Under the pieces are notes generated by a model. It was not told the origin of the DNA. It searched no databases and saw only the letters and a list, made by a program, of their open reading frames with translations. 34,717 nt of DNA from a virus. Where the stretch lies: IMG/VR virus record IMGVR_UViG_3300031862_000019, positions 1-34,717 of that record; one strand, written 5' to 3'. Shown here piece after piece: positions 22,603 to 29,705 of the stretch. The first letter of the stretch is position 1, and every line of letters begins with the position of its first letter. Both the position numbers and the translations under genes were made by a program.

Positions 22603-22634
22603 CCGACCTTTATGGGGCTTTTAATAATAAGCCC
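22603..22634 (-). repeat. Hairpin with AAAGGTCGG motif upstream of the tail tube
   Basis: On the minus strand GGGCTT (22629-22634) pairs with AAGCCC (22615-22620), and CAT is followed by AAAGGTCGG (22603-22611). The hairpin spans the stop codon of the tail terminator gene. The same hairpin-then-AAAGGTYGG order is found at leader elements A and B. Confidence 0.6.
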
Positions 22635-23019
22635 AGAAAATAAAACGCAAACTTCTATGCCAAATCCTCCTATCGCTTTCAAATAAATCACTCCCGCTAT
22701 CTTCCCTTGACCATCTTAAAATTTTTCCCTCATACCCCGAATTGAATTGTTTGAAATTAAGAACCTCCACGACCCTATCCGATATTTTTACCGTTTCCAG
22801 ATGAGAAGAATTTGACCAAATATCTATTGTGAAATGATTTTCTTTAACCCCCTTCGGATTTGTGGCAGTAGTTTCTCCCACCATAAAAAAGGTTATTAAG
22901 GGAAATTGAACCTCTGGAGTAATATCCACCCCTTGCGGAAAAACACGATTGCCAATAAATCCCTGCAAGGTAGGGTCAGCCAATAATTTATCCACAATGA
23001 ATTTTTCAAGAATTCTCAT
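22621..23019 (-). CDS. Tail terminator / completion protein (DUF3168-like), 132 aa
   Basis: The layout fits the DUF3168 family: a start helix (EKFIVDKLLADPTLQGFIGNRV), then QFPLITFFMVGE, NHFTIDIWSNS and a late strand RSLRFIFWAYY. In siphophages this protein caps the tail tube where it joins the head. It lies between an HK97-gp10-like gene and the tube gene, as expected. The stop is just upstream of the hairpin. Confidence 0.7.
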   Translation of the reverse strand: MRILEKFIVDKLLADPTLQGFIGNRVFPQGVDITPEVQFPLITFFMVGETTATNPKGVKENHFTIDIWSNSSHLETVKISDRVVEVLNFKQFNSGYEGKILRWSREDSGSDLFESDRRIWHRSLRFIFWAYY

Positions 23020-23020
23020 A

Positions 23021-23467
23021 TTAACTTCTGCTTATTTGTTGCAATGTTTTTATAGTTGCTTTCTCCATCAATTTTGTTATTTTTGGCTTTGTTGCGATAA
23101 ATGTTTTCGTTACAAAGGGTCTCGGTTTCATTCTTGAAGTCCCAAATTCCAAATAAACCGAATAGCCAATTTCATCAATCGGGTTATCGGCATTTACCCC
23201 AACATAGCGGGCAATTTTATCTCCCTCAACTCTTAATTTTCCAAACCCTTTTCCTTCCTTCGGTGAAGCAGATTCCGCCAATTTCCCTGTCCTTCTTCTC
23301 GGCACATCATCAGGAGAACCAACAACATTTATTAAATTATGGCAATACTCCGTAAATAATTTTGAAGCATCATTAACCCCCTGAATAATGTTCAGGGTCA
23401 GAATTGCTTTACTTTTTGACATTCTTCTCTGTCCCAATTCAAAATTTTTCAAAACCATATCAAACAT
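23021..23467 (-). CDS. HK97 gp10-like head-tail protein, 148 aa
   Basis: The C-terminal half carries YSVYLEFGTSRMKPRPFVTKTF, the signature block of HK97 gp10 family proteins, which take part in head-tail joining or tail completion. RRRTGKLAESAS (residues ~57-68) is also usual in the family. The first ATG (23467) follows the previous stop by 2 bases; another in-frame ATG at 23422, with GAGAAGA upstream, is an alternative start giving 133 aa. Confidence 0.82.
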   Translation of the reverse strand: MFDMVLKNFELGQRRMSKSKAILTLNIIQGVNDASKLFTEYCHNLINVVGSPDDVPRRRTGKLAESASPKEGKGFGKLRVEGDKIARYVGVNADNPIDEIGYSVYLEFGTSRMKPRPFVTKTFIATKPKITKLMEKATIKTLQQISRS

Positions 23468-23469
23468 AT

Positions 23470-23826
23470 TTAAGGAATCAAAAGGTCAAACTCATAATGG
23501 TGGATTCCTCCCATACTATCATAATGAGGTTGCACCCCTTGAACGATATAAATTATATCCCCATCAATCACCCTATCCTCCGCCTTAATATCAACCTCCT
23601 CATCAATATACAATTTCGCCAAAGGAGGAACTCTCTCTCCCGTGGGTTTAAATTGTATTGGTGCAGAACTAATTTCTATCCTGCACTCCAAAGCCGAATA
23701 AATTGTATCCCAAGTTTCCAAATTCCCATAAGTAGGTGCGTTCAATTCATCTCTTGGTGCGACCCCAAGAACTTTTCGCCTTTTAACTACAACTGTCTTA
23801 TTTAATAAAAATCCTATATTTGACAT
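23470..23826 (-). CDS. Head closure protein (head-tail adaptor), 118 aa
   Basis: The protein is a small beta-barrel-like chain with a conserved style (NKTVVVKRRKVLG, TWDTIYSALECRIE, PLAKLYIDEEVDIKAEDRVI, GDIIYIVQGV) as in SPP1 gp16-like head-closure proteins. The order connector - closure - gp10 - terminator supports this. The frame could be extended to TTG 23847, but that would begin inside the hairpin tail, so ATG 23826 is chosen. Confidence 0.7.
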   Translation of the reverse strand: MSNIGFLLNKTVVVKRRKVLGVAPRDELNAPTYGNLETWDTIYSALECRIEISSAPIQFKPTGERVPPLAKLYIDEEVDIKAEDRVIDGDIIYIVQGVQPHYDSMGGIHHYEFDLLIP

Positions 23827-23841
23827 AATTCTTAAAAATAA

Positions 23842-23891
23842 AACCAAAAGAATTCCCGATTGACAATTCTGTCAATCTTTCTCTTTTGGTT
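23842..23891 (-). terminator. Two-tier stem-loop with T-rich tail
   Basis: Outer stem AACCAAAAGA (23842-23851) with TCTTTTGGTT (23882-23891); inner stem ATTGACA (23859-23865) with TGTCAAT (23870-23876), loop of 4. On the minus strand it is followed by TTATTTTTAAG. It could be an intrinsic terminator with read-through, or an RNA-stabilising structure between the 257-aa gene and the head closure gene. Confidence 0.65.
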
Positions 23892-23907
23892 GTTCCATTA
23901 AGAGATT

Positions 23908-24681
23908 TTATTTTCTGCTGATTTTTCCTCTTGGATAAAATATAAGCGTAACTTCCCTTTCTCTTTCTGAATTATCGGCTTTCTTCAATTCTTTCTTAGT
24001 TAATTTTTCAATAAAATCCAATTTACCCCTTTCAAAAGAAAATCCCGCTCCCGAATCTTCTCTCTGAACCGCCCCAACAAAAGATTTTATTTCTGGAGAA
24101 ATTCCCCCGAAACTTCCCGTCTCAAATGTTTTGTTTCCAAGACGATATGTTCCCCCTTCTATTTTATGTTCAAGCAATAAATCTCCCAATCTTTCCTTTG
24201 ATATGTTCGGCATTTTTACTTTTGCCAAGACATCAGCACCCGTTAAATCACTTTCAAAAAATAAGGCACTATTCTGTTTAAGACCCCCGACACATTCCGC
24301 AGTCGTATCCTTTAATTTTTCAACATTTTTTGTTCGCCCCGAATATGCTATTGATGGTTCAAAGGTGGGCTTTCCCAGCTCATTATAAAATCCAATCACA
24401 TCTTCCTTTTTCTGAATGCTAAAATCAGTTTCATTTGCAAACTTCGCTTCAATATAAGTGTGAGCACCTTTAAATTCAACATCTTTGAGATGAGCTTCTG
24501 CGTCAACCATTCTGTTTAATGGTTTCTCTGGATTCTGTCTGAAAGAGGTAATCCCGACCCTCTCTCTTTGCCCAGCAGGTTCTCTTGTTTCTGGAATAAA
24601 AAGATGCCTCCCCTGATAGGTAATCCATTGTCCCTGTTTTCTAATTTCCTCTTTCCAAAGTTTTTTAAATTCATCAATCAT
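23908..24681 (-). CDS. Hypothetical phage protein in connector region, 257 aa
   Basis: A complete frame with a good Shine-Dalgarno (AAGGA, 9 bases before ATG 24681). The N-terminal ~30 residues contain QWITYQGRHLFIPE, a short motif seen in various phage head-region proteins. The rest alternates charged and beta-like segments and includes one Cys (AECVGG). It lies between the connector and the closure protein. Not recognised as an enzyme; a structural or accessory head protein is possible. Confidence 0.55.
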   Translation of the reverse strand: MIDEFKKLWKEEIRKQGQWITYQGRHLFIPETREPAGQRERVGITSFRQNPEKPLNRMVDAEAHLKDVEFKGAHTYIEAKFANETDFSIQKKEDVIGFYNELGKPTFEPSIAYSGRTKNVEKLKDTTAECVGGLKQNSALFFESDLTGADVLAKVKMPNISKERLGDLLLEHKIEGGTYRLGNKTFETGSFGGISPEIKSFVGAVQREDSGAGFSFERGKLDFIEKLTKKELKKADNSEREREVTLIFYPRGKISRK

Positions 24682-24695
24682 ATTTTTTGTCCTTT

Positions 24696-25655
24696 TTATG
24701 TCATTCTAATTGTAATCAATTTATATGGGTCTAACATTCTTTTAACTTCCTCATTTATCGGATTGTATTCCCCCCAGCCCAAGGTCAAATTTCCTGTCCT
24801 AAGGTTATTCAATCCGAGAGGATTTTGTTTCGCTGTCCCCCAGAATTTTCCCGCAATTAATGCAACCGCACATTTAATTTCCTCTGGGATTATATCATAC
24901 CCGAAAGTATAATTTGTCCAGATAATTCCGAGTTGTGATTGCTCCAGAAGAACCGAAGGAATCGGAGCTCCCGTAGTTCCCGCACAAGAAATCAAAGGAA
25001 CTATCTGGTAAAATCTCTGTTGTGGGTGTTGAATCAAATAAGTCAATTCAAATTTTATAAACCATTTCAAAACCTGAATATAAATTGTATTTATTTTCTG
25101 AACGGGAGGATATTTCAACGGAACAGTAGTCAATCTTGGATTTGCAACCTGAATTGTAACATTAGGATAAATCTCATCAATCGTCATCTTTTGAAAATAC
25201 CTCCGACAATACCGATTGACTTCTGAAGAAGCACATAAAAGAAGTTCATCAATAGTCCCATCATTATATTCTGGCGAACTTGCCGATAATCTTAACCCCC
25301 TCGCAATAGGATGTTTTATGAATTCCTCTTTTGTCATATAAGGAATATCATAAGGCACAACCATCGGTTGATTATCTGGAGTATTCATTGGAGTTTCCCA
25401 AAACCCCGAAACCCTTTTCGGAAATTCTATGAGCTGGTCTTCGCCAATCGCTTTATCCGCCTTGAACGCTTTAATCTTAAAAATATACTCCCATTCATCA
25501 ACTCCAGCATAAGTATAATTTGTAATTGGTGGAACAATATCAACAACCTTAACCCAATCCTCAACGTCAGGATTTAAAGGTTTCTTCCAAACCTCATATT
25601 TATCTGCTGTCTCCACAGCGTTCCAACTAATTTGTATATCACGCATTGTTGGCAT
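24696..25655 (-). CDS. FN3-like domain fused to head-tail connector, 319 aa
   Basis: Residues ~5-75 look like a fibronectin type III domain: ISWNAVETADKYEVWKKPL, a linker, NYTYAGVDEWEYIFKIKAF. Residues ~110-319 resemble gp6/gp15-type head-tail connectors: a helix (TIDELLLCASSEVNRYCRRYF), a variable middle and a late helix (IPEEIKCAVALIAGKFWG). Connectors sit under the portal and open the way to the tail. The fused FN3 would probably face outward. The fusion is unusual. No clear Shine-Dalgarno. Confidence 0.65.
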   Translation of the reverse strand: MPTMRDIQISWNAVETADKYEVWKKPLNPDVEDWVKVVDIVPPITNYTYAGVDEWEYIFKIKAFKADKAIGEDQLIEFPKRVSGFWETPMNTPDNQPMVVPYDIPYMTKEEFIKHPIARGLRLSASSPEYNDGTIDELLLCASSEVNRYCRRYFQKMTIDEIYPNVTIQVANPRLTTVPLKYPPVQKINTIYIQVLKWFIKFELTYLIQHPQQRFYQIVPLISCAGTTGAPIPSVLLEQSQLGIIWTNYTFGYDIIPEEIKCAVALIAGKFWGTAKQNPLGLNNLRTGNLTLGWGEYNPINEEVKRMLDPYKLITIRMT

Positions 25656-25670
25656 ATTTTAATCATTCCC

Positions 25671-25701
25671 GACAGGCAACCCCCTAAACGAGTTGCCTGT
25701 C
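25671..25701 (-). repeat. Perfect 10-bp stem-loop before the connector gene
   Basis: GACAGGCAAC (25671-25680) is exactly complementary to GTTGCCTGTC (25692-25701), with an 11-base loop. It lies 15 bases before ATG 25655 on the minus strand. No T tract follows, so an RNA-level control or processing hairpin is more likely than a terminator. Confidence 0.7.
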
Positions 25702-25722
25702 AAGAATGTTTCAAATGAGGCA

Positions 25723-25770
25723 GGGTTGAAAGCCAAATAAATTCGGAAAGCCGACCCTTACTTTCAGCCC
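25723..25770 (-). repeat. Two-tier stem-loop after the 67-83-aa gene
   Basis: Outer stem GGGTTGAAAG (25723-25732) with CTTTCAGCCC (25761-25770), with one G-U pair; inner stem TCGG (25743-25746) with CCGA (25751-25754). The inner loop carries GGGTCGG on the minus strand, a variant of the AAAGGTCGG motif. Confidence 0.6.
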
Positions 25771-25792
25771 CGCTTATCATTTATTTTCAAAT

Positions 25793-25999
25793 TTAGTATT
25801 CACACACCTCGTTCTTAACAAGGCCTGCGATTTCCTGTGCACAGGTTATTTCATCTTTGGTGTTATTTTCAAGAATCGCCCTCACATCAGAATTTCCATC
25901 TCCATTATGCGAATAAATGGCTCGTCTGGTAGCTCTGAAAGCAAGTTTCAAAATCTTTGCAACCATTCCCGCCTTTTTGATTGTATATGGATAAGTCAT
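25793..25999 (-). CDS. Small hypothetical protein downstream of the capsid gene, 68 aa
   Basis: The longest frame runs to a TTG at 26044 (83 aa); ATG 25999 is chosen here. The protein has a basic helix (VAKILKLAFRATRRAIY), a short HNGDGNSD turn and an acidic second half with two Cys (CAQEI, VCEY). Lying between major capsid and connector, it may be a minor head protein. No family recognised. Confidence 0.45.
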   Translation of the reverse strand: MTYPYTIKKAGMVAKILKLAFRATRRAIYSHNGDGNSDVRAILENNTKDEITCAQEIAGLVKNEVCEY

Positions 26000-26131
26000 A
26001 CTGTTTCTAATTTTCCTTTCATAATTCGGCTTTGTTTCTAACAACCCCGAAACTATTTAGGAAAATCTCCTTTGTATTTAAGTCCTTTAGGGTAGGACTA
26101 ATCCCGACCTTTTCAATTCTTTACAAAGAGT

Positions 26132-26199
26132 TATCCTTTAACTCTTACCACCATCAGGCAATCTCGGTAAGAGATTATTGCCCGATGGATTAAAGGATA
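26132..26199 (-). repeat. Long multi-tier stem-loop downstream of the major capsid gene
   Basis: Outer stem TATCCTTTAA (26132-26141) with TTAAAGGATA (26190-26199); middle stem CCATCAGGCAAT (26151-26162) with ATTGCCCGATGG (26177-26188), one wobble; apical AATCTC/GAGATT. An alternative GAGTTA/TAACTC hairpin shares the left arm, so two folds compete. An AAAGGTCGG motif (26104-26112) follows on the minus strand. Likely an mRNA stabiliser or partial terminator after the most expressed gene. Confidence 0.75.
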
Positions 26200-26240
26200 T
26201 TCCCTCACAAGGAAAAGGTAATTATCGTTCCCAATCTTCA

Positions 26241-27281
26241 TCAGGAAGTTGGGTCTGATACGTCTTTGATACGAGTTTGCCAAGGTTCTGCTTTGACAGC
26301 AAGAACTGCGTATTCGTTAATGTAGAATCGGACAGTATCGGCAATTTTAGCCAATTCAGTTCTTCCGATTGGAAGCAAATCAATCATTTCAATTTCAGGA
26401 ACACAGAGAATGAAAACATCTGAAACGACATTGCCCTCTGGTTCAGCGTGGTATGGAGATGCGGGATTTATAAAGAAATCACCAATCAAGGGCAACACAC
26501 CAGCAGGAGTTTGGATATTGTTTGCGTGCAATCCCATTGTAACGACAGTCCCTTGCTGTGCGATGTATCTCAAATCTCCAAGCAATAATGAATTGATTTG
26601 ATTCTGAACTCCATAAGACAAGAAGATATGAGTTGGCTGTCCACCCTGCAATCTGATTAACTTAATCGCTCTCCAAATATCTTGAATCTCAACGGGATTT
26701 CCAGCTTTATCAATTACGTTTGAATTGATTTGTTTTATCAAACCATCAAACTGCAAAGGATTTGTTGAATCCCCGTGAAAGATTGCCCATTCCTCCGCCT
26801 GTATAACTTGTCTTAACTTTGCCTCTGCAACTTCCGCTTCAATATCAGTAAAAGACCGACCCGAAGCTATCATTGGGCCTGTGATATTCGCAGTAATTCC
26901 AAGATATTTGTAAGCGGCAGTTTTCTGGGTATAAGCTGGGTCTGAAGAAGTTGGTAAATCACCATCGGCATAGAAAATATCAGTAGTCAATTCGGCAACT
27001 GTTCCGCCTAATTTACTTCGGACATTCCAAAGGTGGGCTCTACCTTCACCCTTCACTCTTTTCAGAATATCCCTTAACGGAGTTTCACGATAGGTGAGTT
27101 TCACAATAGCAGATTCCAAATCCTGCCTTGCGAGCAAAGAGCTTGGAATACCACCAGCAAAACTCATATCTACCGCTTTCTCAAACGCATCAAGAGCTTT
27201 TTGTATGTCAGGCATTTTACTATAAGACATTTCTGCCTTTGGTCTGTCGGTCTCTACCAAGTGGGGTTGCTCCCAAGACAT
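26241..27281 (-). CDS. Major capsid protein, HK97 fold, 346 aa
   Basis: The sequence has the build of HK97-fold capsid proteins: a helical N-terminal arm (~25-50), a long mixed middle (ARQDLESAIVKLTYRETPLRDIL; AYTQKTAAYKYLGITANITGP; AEEWAIFHGDS) and a C-terminal beta domain with LPIGRTELAKIADTVRFYINEYAVLAVKAEPWQ. The last part is a typical phage capsid ending. It follows the protease gene in the normal order. No Shine-Dalgarno is visible (TCGTGTCGTA before ATG 27281), odd for the most abundant protein. Confidence 0.85.
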   Translation of the reverse strand: MSWEQPHLVETDRPKAEMSYSKMPDIQKALDAFEKAVDMSFAGGIPSSLLARQDLESAIVKLTYRETPLRDILKRVKGEGRAHLWNVRSKLGGTVAELTTDIFYADGDLPTSSDPAYTQKTAAYKYLGITANITGPMIASGRSFTDIEAEVAEAKLRQVIQAEEWAIFHGDSTNPLQFDGLIKQINSNVIDKAGNPVEIQDIWRAIKLIRLQGGQPTHIFLSYGVQNQINSLLLGDLRYIAQQGTVVTMGLHANNIQTPAGVLPLIGDFFINPASPYHAEPEGNVVSDVFILCVPEIEMIDLLPIGRTELAKIADTVRFYINEYAVLAVKAEPWQTRIKDVSDPTS

Positions 27282-27314
27282 TACGACACGATTGTTTCTT
27301 AAGGGGTTTTTCGG

Positions 27315-27369
27315 ATTTTATAATACCAAGTCAGAAAGAGCTTTTTGTAATTGTCATATTCAACTATGA
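27315..27369 (-). promoter_or_regulatory. Candidate capsid-gene promoter with 15-base motif copy 3
   Basis: The motif (27355-27369) is 34 bases upstream of a -10-like TAAAAT (27315-27320), nearly the same spacing (33) as between copy 1 and the -10 of the spoVG promoter. No good -35 is present here, so the motif may bind an activator. The start codon of the capsid gene lies about 35 bases further on. Confidence 0.45.
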
Positions 27370-27456
27370 CTTTCCATTAGCTCCCTACTCAACCCAGAAA
27401 GAATCAATCAATTTTTTGTCCCTTGATAGCGACAGATTAAATTAAATTTTTAAACT

Positions 27457-29415
27457 CTATTTATCCTCTCCAAACGAGGACAAATGCTTTTTGAAAAAAC
27501 CTTGAAAACCAATTTTTGGATTCTTTAAATCCTTCTGTATTTCATCTTCCCCACCCTCTCCGCCTTCATTCCCGATATTTTTCTCAATGGTATAAACCTT
27601 TTCGCTTGCAATTCCCTTTCTCTTATTGGGAGTTTTTATCATCTTTTGCACCTGTTCAACTAATGGGCCTATAATTCTCTTTCCTTCCTTTTCAAACTGT
27701 TCCCTAATGGCTTTGGCAATAGTTTCCGCTAAAACTCTTTCCTCCGATATTGATTTTGTGGTTTCTTCTTCCGTTGTAGTTGTAGTTGTGGTTTCTTCTG
27801 GTTTCTTTTCGGGAGTTGTGGTCGTTTCCTCTTTCTTGACTTTTCCCTTTTCAGTCTCTGAAGTGGTTGTGGCCCTCTCAGCTTTTGGTTTCTCTGTCTC
27901 TGTGGTAGTTGTCCTTTCTCCTGCGACAGAAGTCGTTTCTTTCGGTTCTCTTTGAGGTTGTTTGATAAAATCCCTCAATTCTTTAGCTAAACTTGTGAAT
28001 CCATCGGCAATTTGTTTAATCAAATCATCACCTTCGGTTTTCTCCTTCTCAACTGGTTTGGTTTCGGTTGTAGTCCCTTCGGTTGTAGTTTCCCCTGTTG
28101 TAGTCCCTTCGGTTGTGGTTTCCTTTTTGGTCTCCTTATTACATTTCGTTTCCTCTGGTTTGGTTTCGGTAGTTTCAGTAGTTGTGGTTTCCTCTTTTTT
28201 TGGTTCTGGCATTTTCTTTGAAATTTCTGCGACAGATTTGGCAATTTGAAATTGGTAATCCAGATTTGGAAACTCTTTAAGATATTCCGAATACTCTGGA
28301 ATCGGAGCTTTGAACAGATGGTCTGTTAAAGAACCCGATTTGCTTTTTGCAATTAACCAAGTGTCAAAATTGCTTGGTCTGTTCGTAACAGAAATTTCTT
28401 TTAAAATTACATCGTAAAATGTTTTGACCTTTTTGCCTAAACCGTCTGCAATTTCTATCCCCGACTTTTTGACATTTCCAGCAACGGATAGTCCAATTTG
28501 CAGACCCTTTTTTAGGGCTTTATACAAATCCAATGACCTTGAATTATCAGGGTCAAGTTTTGCCTTAATATGAATCTGGTCTCTTTCGTCTTTCCACGCC
28601 TTACTAATCCAACCGAGAACTGCGTCCCAAGTTTTCTGATGTTCACTCCTTAAAGGGACACCATCTTTATTTATTTTTTCCACCATCGCATCAATCGCTT
28701 CGGGAGACATTCTTTCCTCGTCTTGGTCAACGTTGATAGTTGAGGCGACCCCCTCAACAAACATTTTATCTTTATTAAAATCTTTTACTTCTGCACTTTC
28801 GGTAAATTTTTTATATTCTGGTTGGATTATCATTCCTTCGTCATCAGTCAAATACGCCTTCTCAATAAAAAATTCAAAAGATTTTTCAACGGACTTCTCC
28901 TTAATGACAACCCTTTCTTTCTCGACTTTTCTCTGTTTCTCCAGATGATATTCTTTAGCCAGCCCGACCAGATATTTCGCTTTCGCAAGAATTCTCTGTC
29001 CCGCATCATATTCAGATTTCCTTAATTGTTTCTGGTAATTTTTTATTACCAACTCTTTGAGAACCCTTGCACTTTCAAGGATTCTTTTGGCATAATCAAT
29101 ATCAACACTATTGACCAATTCTTTCGTCTCCATTCCTATCTCAACATCTTTTTTCACCTCCATTTTTTCCACCCACTTATCATCTTCCTTTTTATATTTG
29201 TCCTTCACCGCACCCCAAGCCACCCTAAAAGCATATTCTTCTGGTTTCCTTCCTTTTGGCGGATTATCAAAGGCACTATTAAAAGCACCTTGAAAAATCT
29301 CTTGTCCGTGTTTGGGCAATTCCTTAACCGCCTCTGGCAAATCTGCCAGCTTTGGATAAGGTTTTGAAAACTTTTCCTTGCTGAATTTTGATTTGAAAAA
29401 TTCAATAAATTCCAT
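27457..29415 (-). CDS. Prohead protease (ChaB + XkdF-like) with Thr/Glu-rich scaffold-like tail, 652 aa
   Basis: Residues ~20-76 (YPKLADLPEAVKELP, then YAFRVAWGAVKDKYKK) match the ChaB domain. Residues ~185-360 look like an XkdF/HK97-type serine protease, with candidate His259 (LRSEHQKTWD) and Ser310 (LQIGLSVAG) and the usual EISVTNRP block. Residues ~405-565 are low-complexity Thr/Glu/Lys repeats, and the end is a charged helix. Protease and scaffold are often fused in such phages, and the tail could act as scaffold. ATG 29415 has a good Shine-Dalgarno (AGAGGA); the 13 extra codons upstream are not needed. Confidence 0.82.
   Translation of the reverse strand: MEFIEFFKSKFSKEKFSKPYPKLADLPEAVKELPKHGQEIFQGAFNSAFDNPPKGRKPEEYAFRVAWGAVKDKYKKEDDKWVEKMEVKKDVEIGMETKELVNSVDIDYAKRILESARVLKELVIKNYQKQLRKSEYDAGQRILAKAKYLVGLAKEYHLEKQRKVEKERVVIKEKSVEKSFEFFIEKAYLTDDEGMIIQPEYKKFTESAEVKDFNKDKMFVEGVASTINVDQDEERMSPEAIDAMVEKINKDGVPLRSEHQKTWDAVLGWISKAWKDERDQIHIKAKLDPDNSRSLDLYKALKKGLQIGLSVAGNVKKSGIEIADGLGKKVKTFYDVILKEISVTNRPSNFDTWLIAKSKSGSLTDHLFKAPIPEYSEYLKEFPNLDYQFQIAKSVAEISKKMPEPKKEETTTTETTETKPEETKCNKETKKETTTEGTTTGETTTEGTTTETKPVEKEKTEGDDLIKQIADGFTSLAKELRDFIKQPQREPKETTSVAGERTTTTETEKPKAERATTTSETEKGKVKKEETTTTPEKKPEETTTTTTTEEETTKSISEERVLAETIAKAIREQFEKEGKRIIGPLVEQVQKMIKTPNKRKGIASEKVYTIEKNIGNEGGEGGEDEIQKDLKNPKIGFQGFFKKHLSSFGEDK
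27735..28203 (-). repeat. Low-complexity Thr/Glu-coding repeat
   Basis: Direct imperfect repeats of GGTTGTAGT/GGTTGTGGT units joined by CCCTTC or TTTCC (best seen 28063-28124 and again near 27770-27900) encode TTT-E-T-T/K runs. Such tracts can expand or shrink by slippage, so the length of the scaffold-like tail may vary among relatives. Confidence 0.7.
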
Positions 29416-29433
29416 ATAATTTAGTCCTCTTAA

Positions 29434-29479
29434 AATGATTTCATAAGCCCACAATTTCTTATGGACTTATCAAATCATT
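29434..29479 (-). repeat. 17-bp stem-loop just before the protease ribosome-binding site
   Basis: AATGATTT-c-ATAAGCCC (29434-29450) pairs with GGACTTAT-c-AAATCATT (29463-29479): 8 bp, one mismatch, 8 bp with one wobble, loop of 12. It overlaps the stop codon of the 76-aa gene and is followed on the minus strand by the AGAGGA ribosome-binding site of the protease. Confidence 0.75.
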
Positions 29480-29705
29480 CTGCTGGTTCTACTTCTGTTT
29501 TATCCAAAACAGTTTGCCCCTCAAAAGAAACTCCCGCTTGCCATTCATAAGCAAAGAATACTTCTTTTCGCCTTCCTATCCCCGATTCGTCTTTAACCAG
29601 ATATTTATAAACCGCTCCGCTCATATCTTTACTTTTTAAAAATAAACTATTCGGGACATAACCCTCCAAACTCTTTATTAAATTTAATTCTTGTTCTAAA
29701 ATCAT
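29475..29705 (-). CDS. Small hypothetical head-region protein, 76 aa
   Basis: The frame starts at ATG 29705 (4-base overlap with the LamG gene) and ends inside the stem-loop. The protein has a beta-rich core (SGAVYKYLVKDESGIGRRKEVFFAYEWQAG) and an acidic end. Its position suggests a small head accessory, but no family is known to me. Confidence 0.6.
   Translation of the reverse strand: MILEQELNLIKSLEGYVPNSLFLKSKDMSGAVYKYLVKDESGIGRRKEVFFAYEWQAGVSFEGQTVLDKTEVEPAE

Noticed and set aside
23827-23847. TTG start for the head closure gene
   Set aside because: It lies in the tail of a terminator-like hairpin; ATG 23826 is more plausible.
27626-28249. Plus-strand Val/Ser-rich frames
   Set aside because: They are the reverse of the Thr/Glu repeat tract of the protease gene; low complexity explains the long frames.
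29416-29454. 13 extra codons for the protease gene
   Set aside because: The ATG at 29415 has a good Shine-Dalgarno, while the upstream codons derive from the stem-loop arm.
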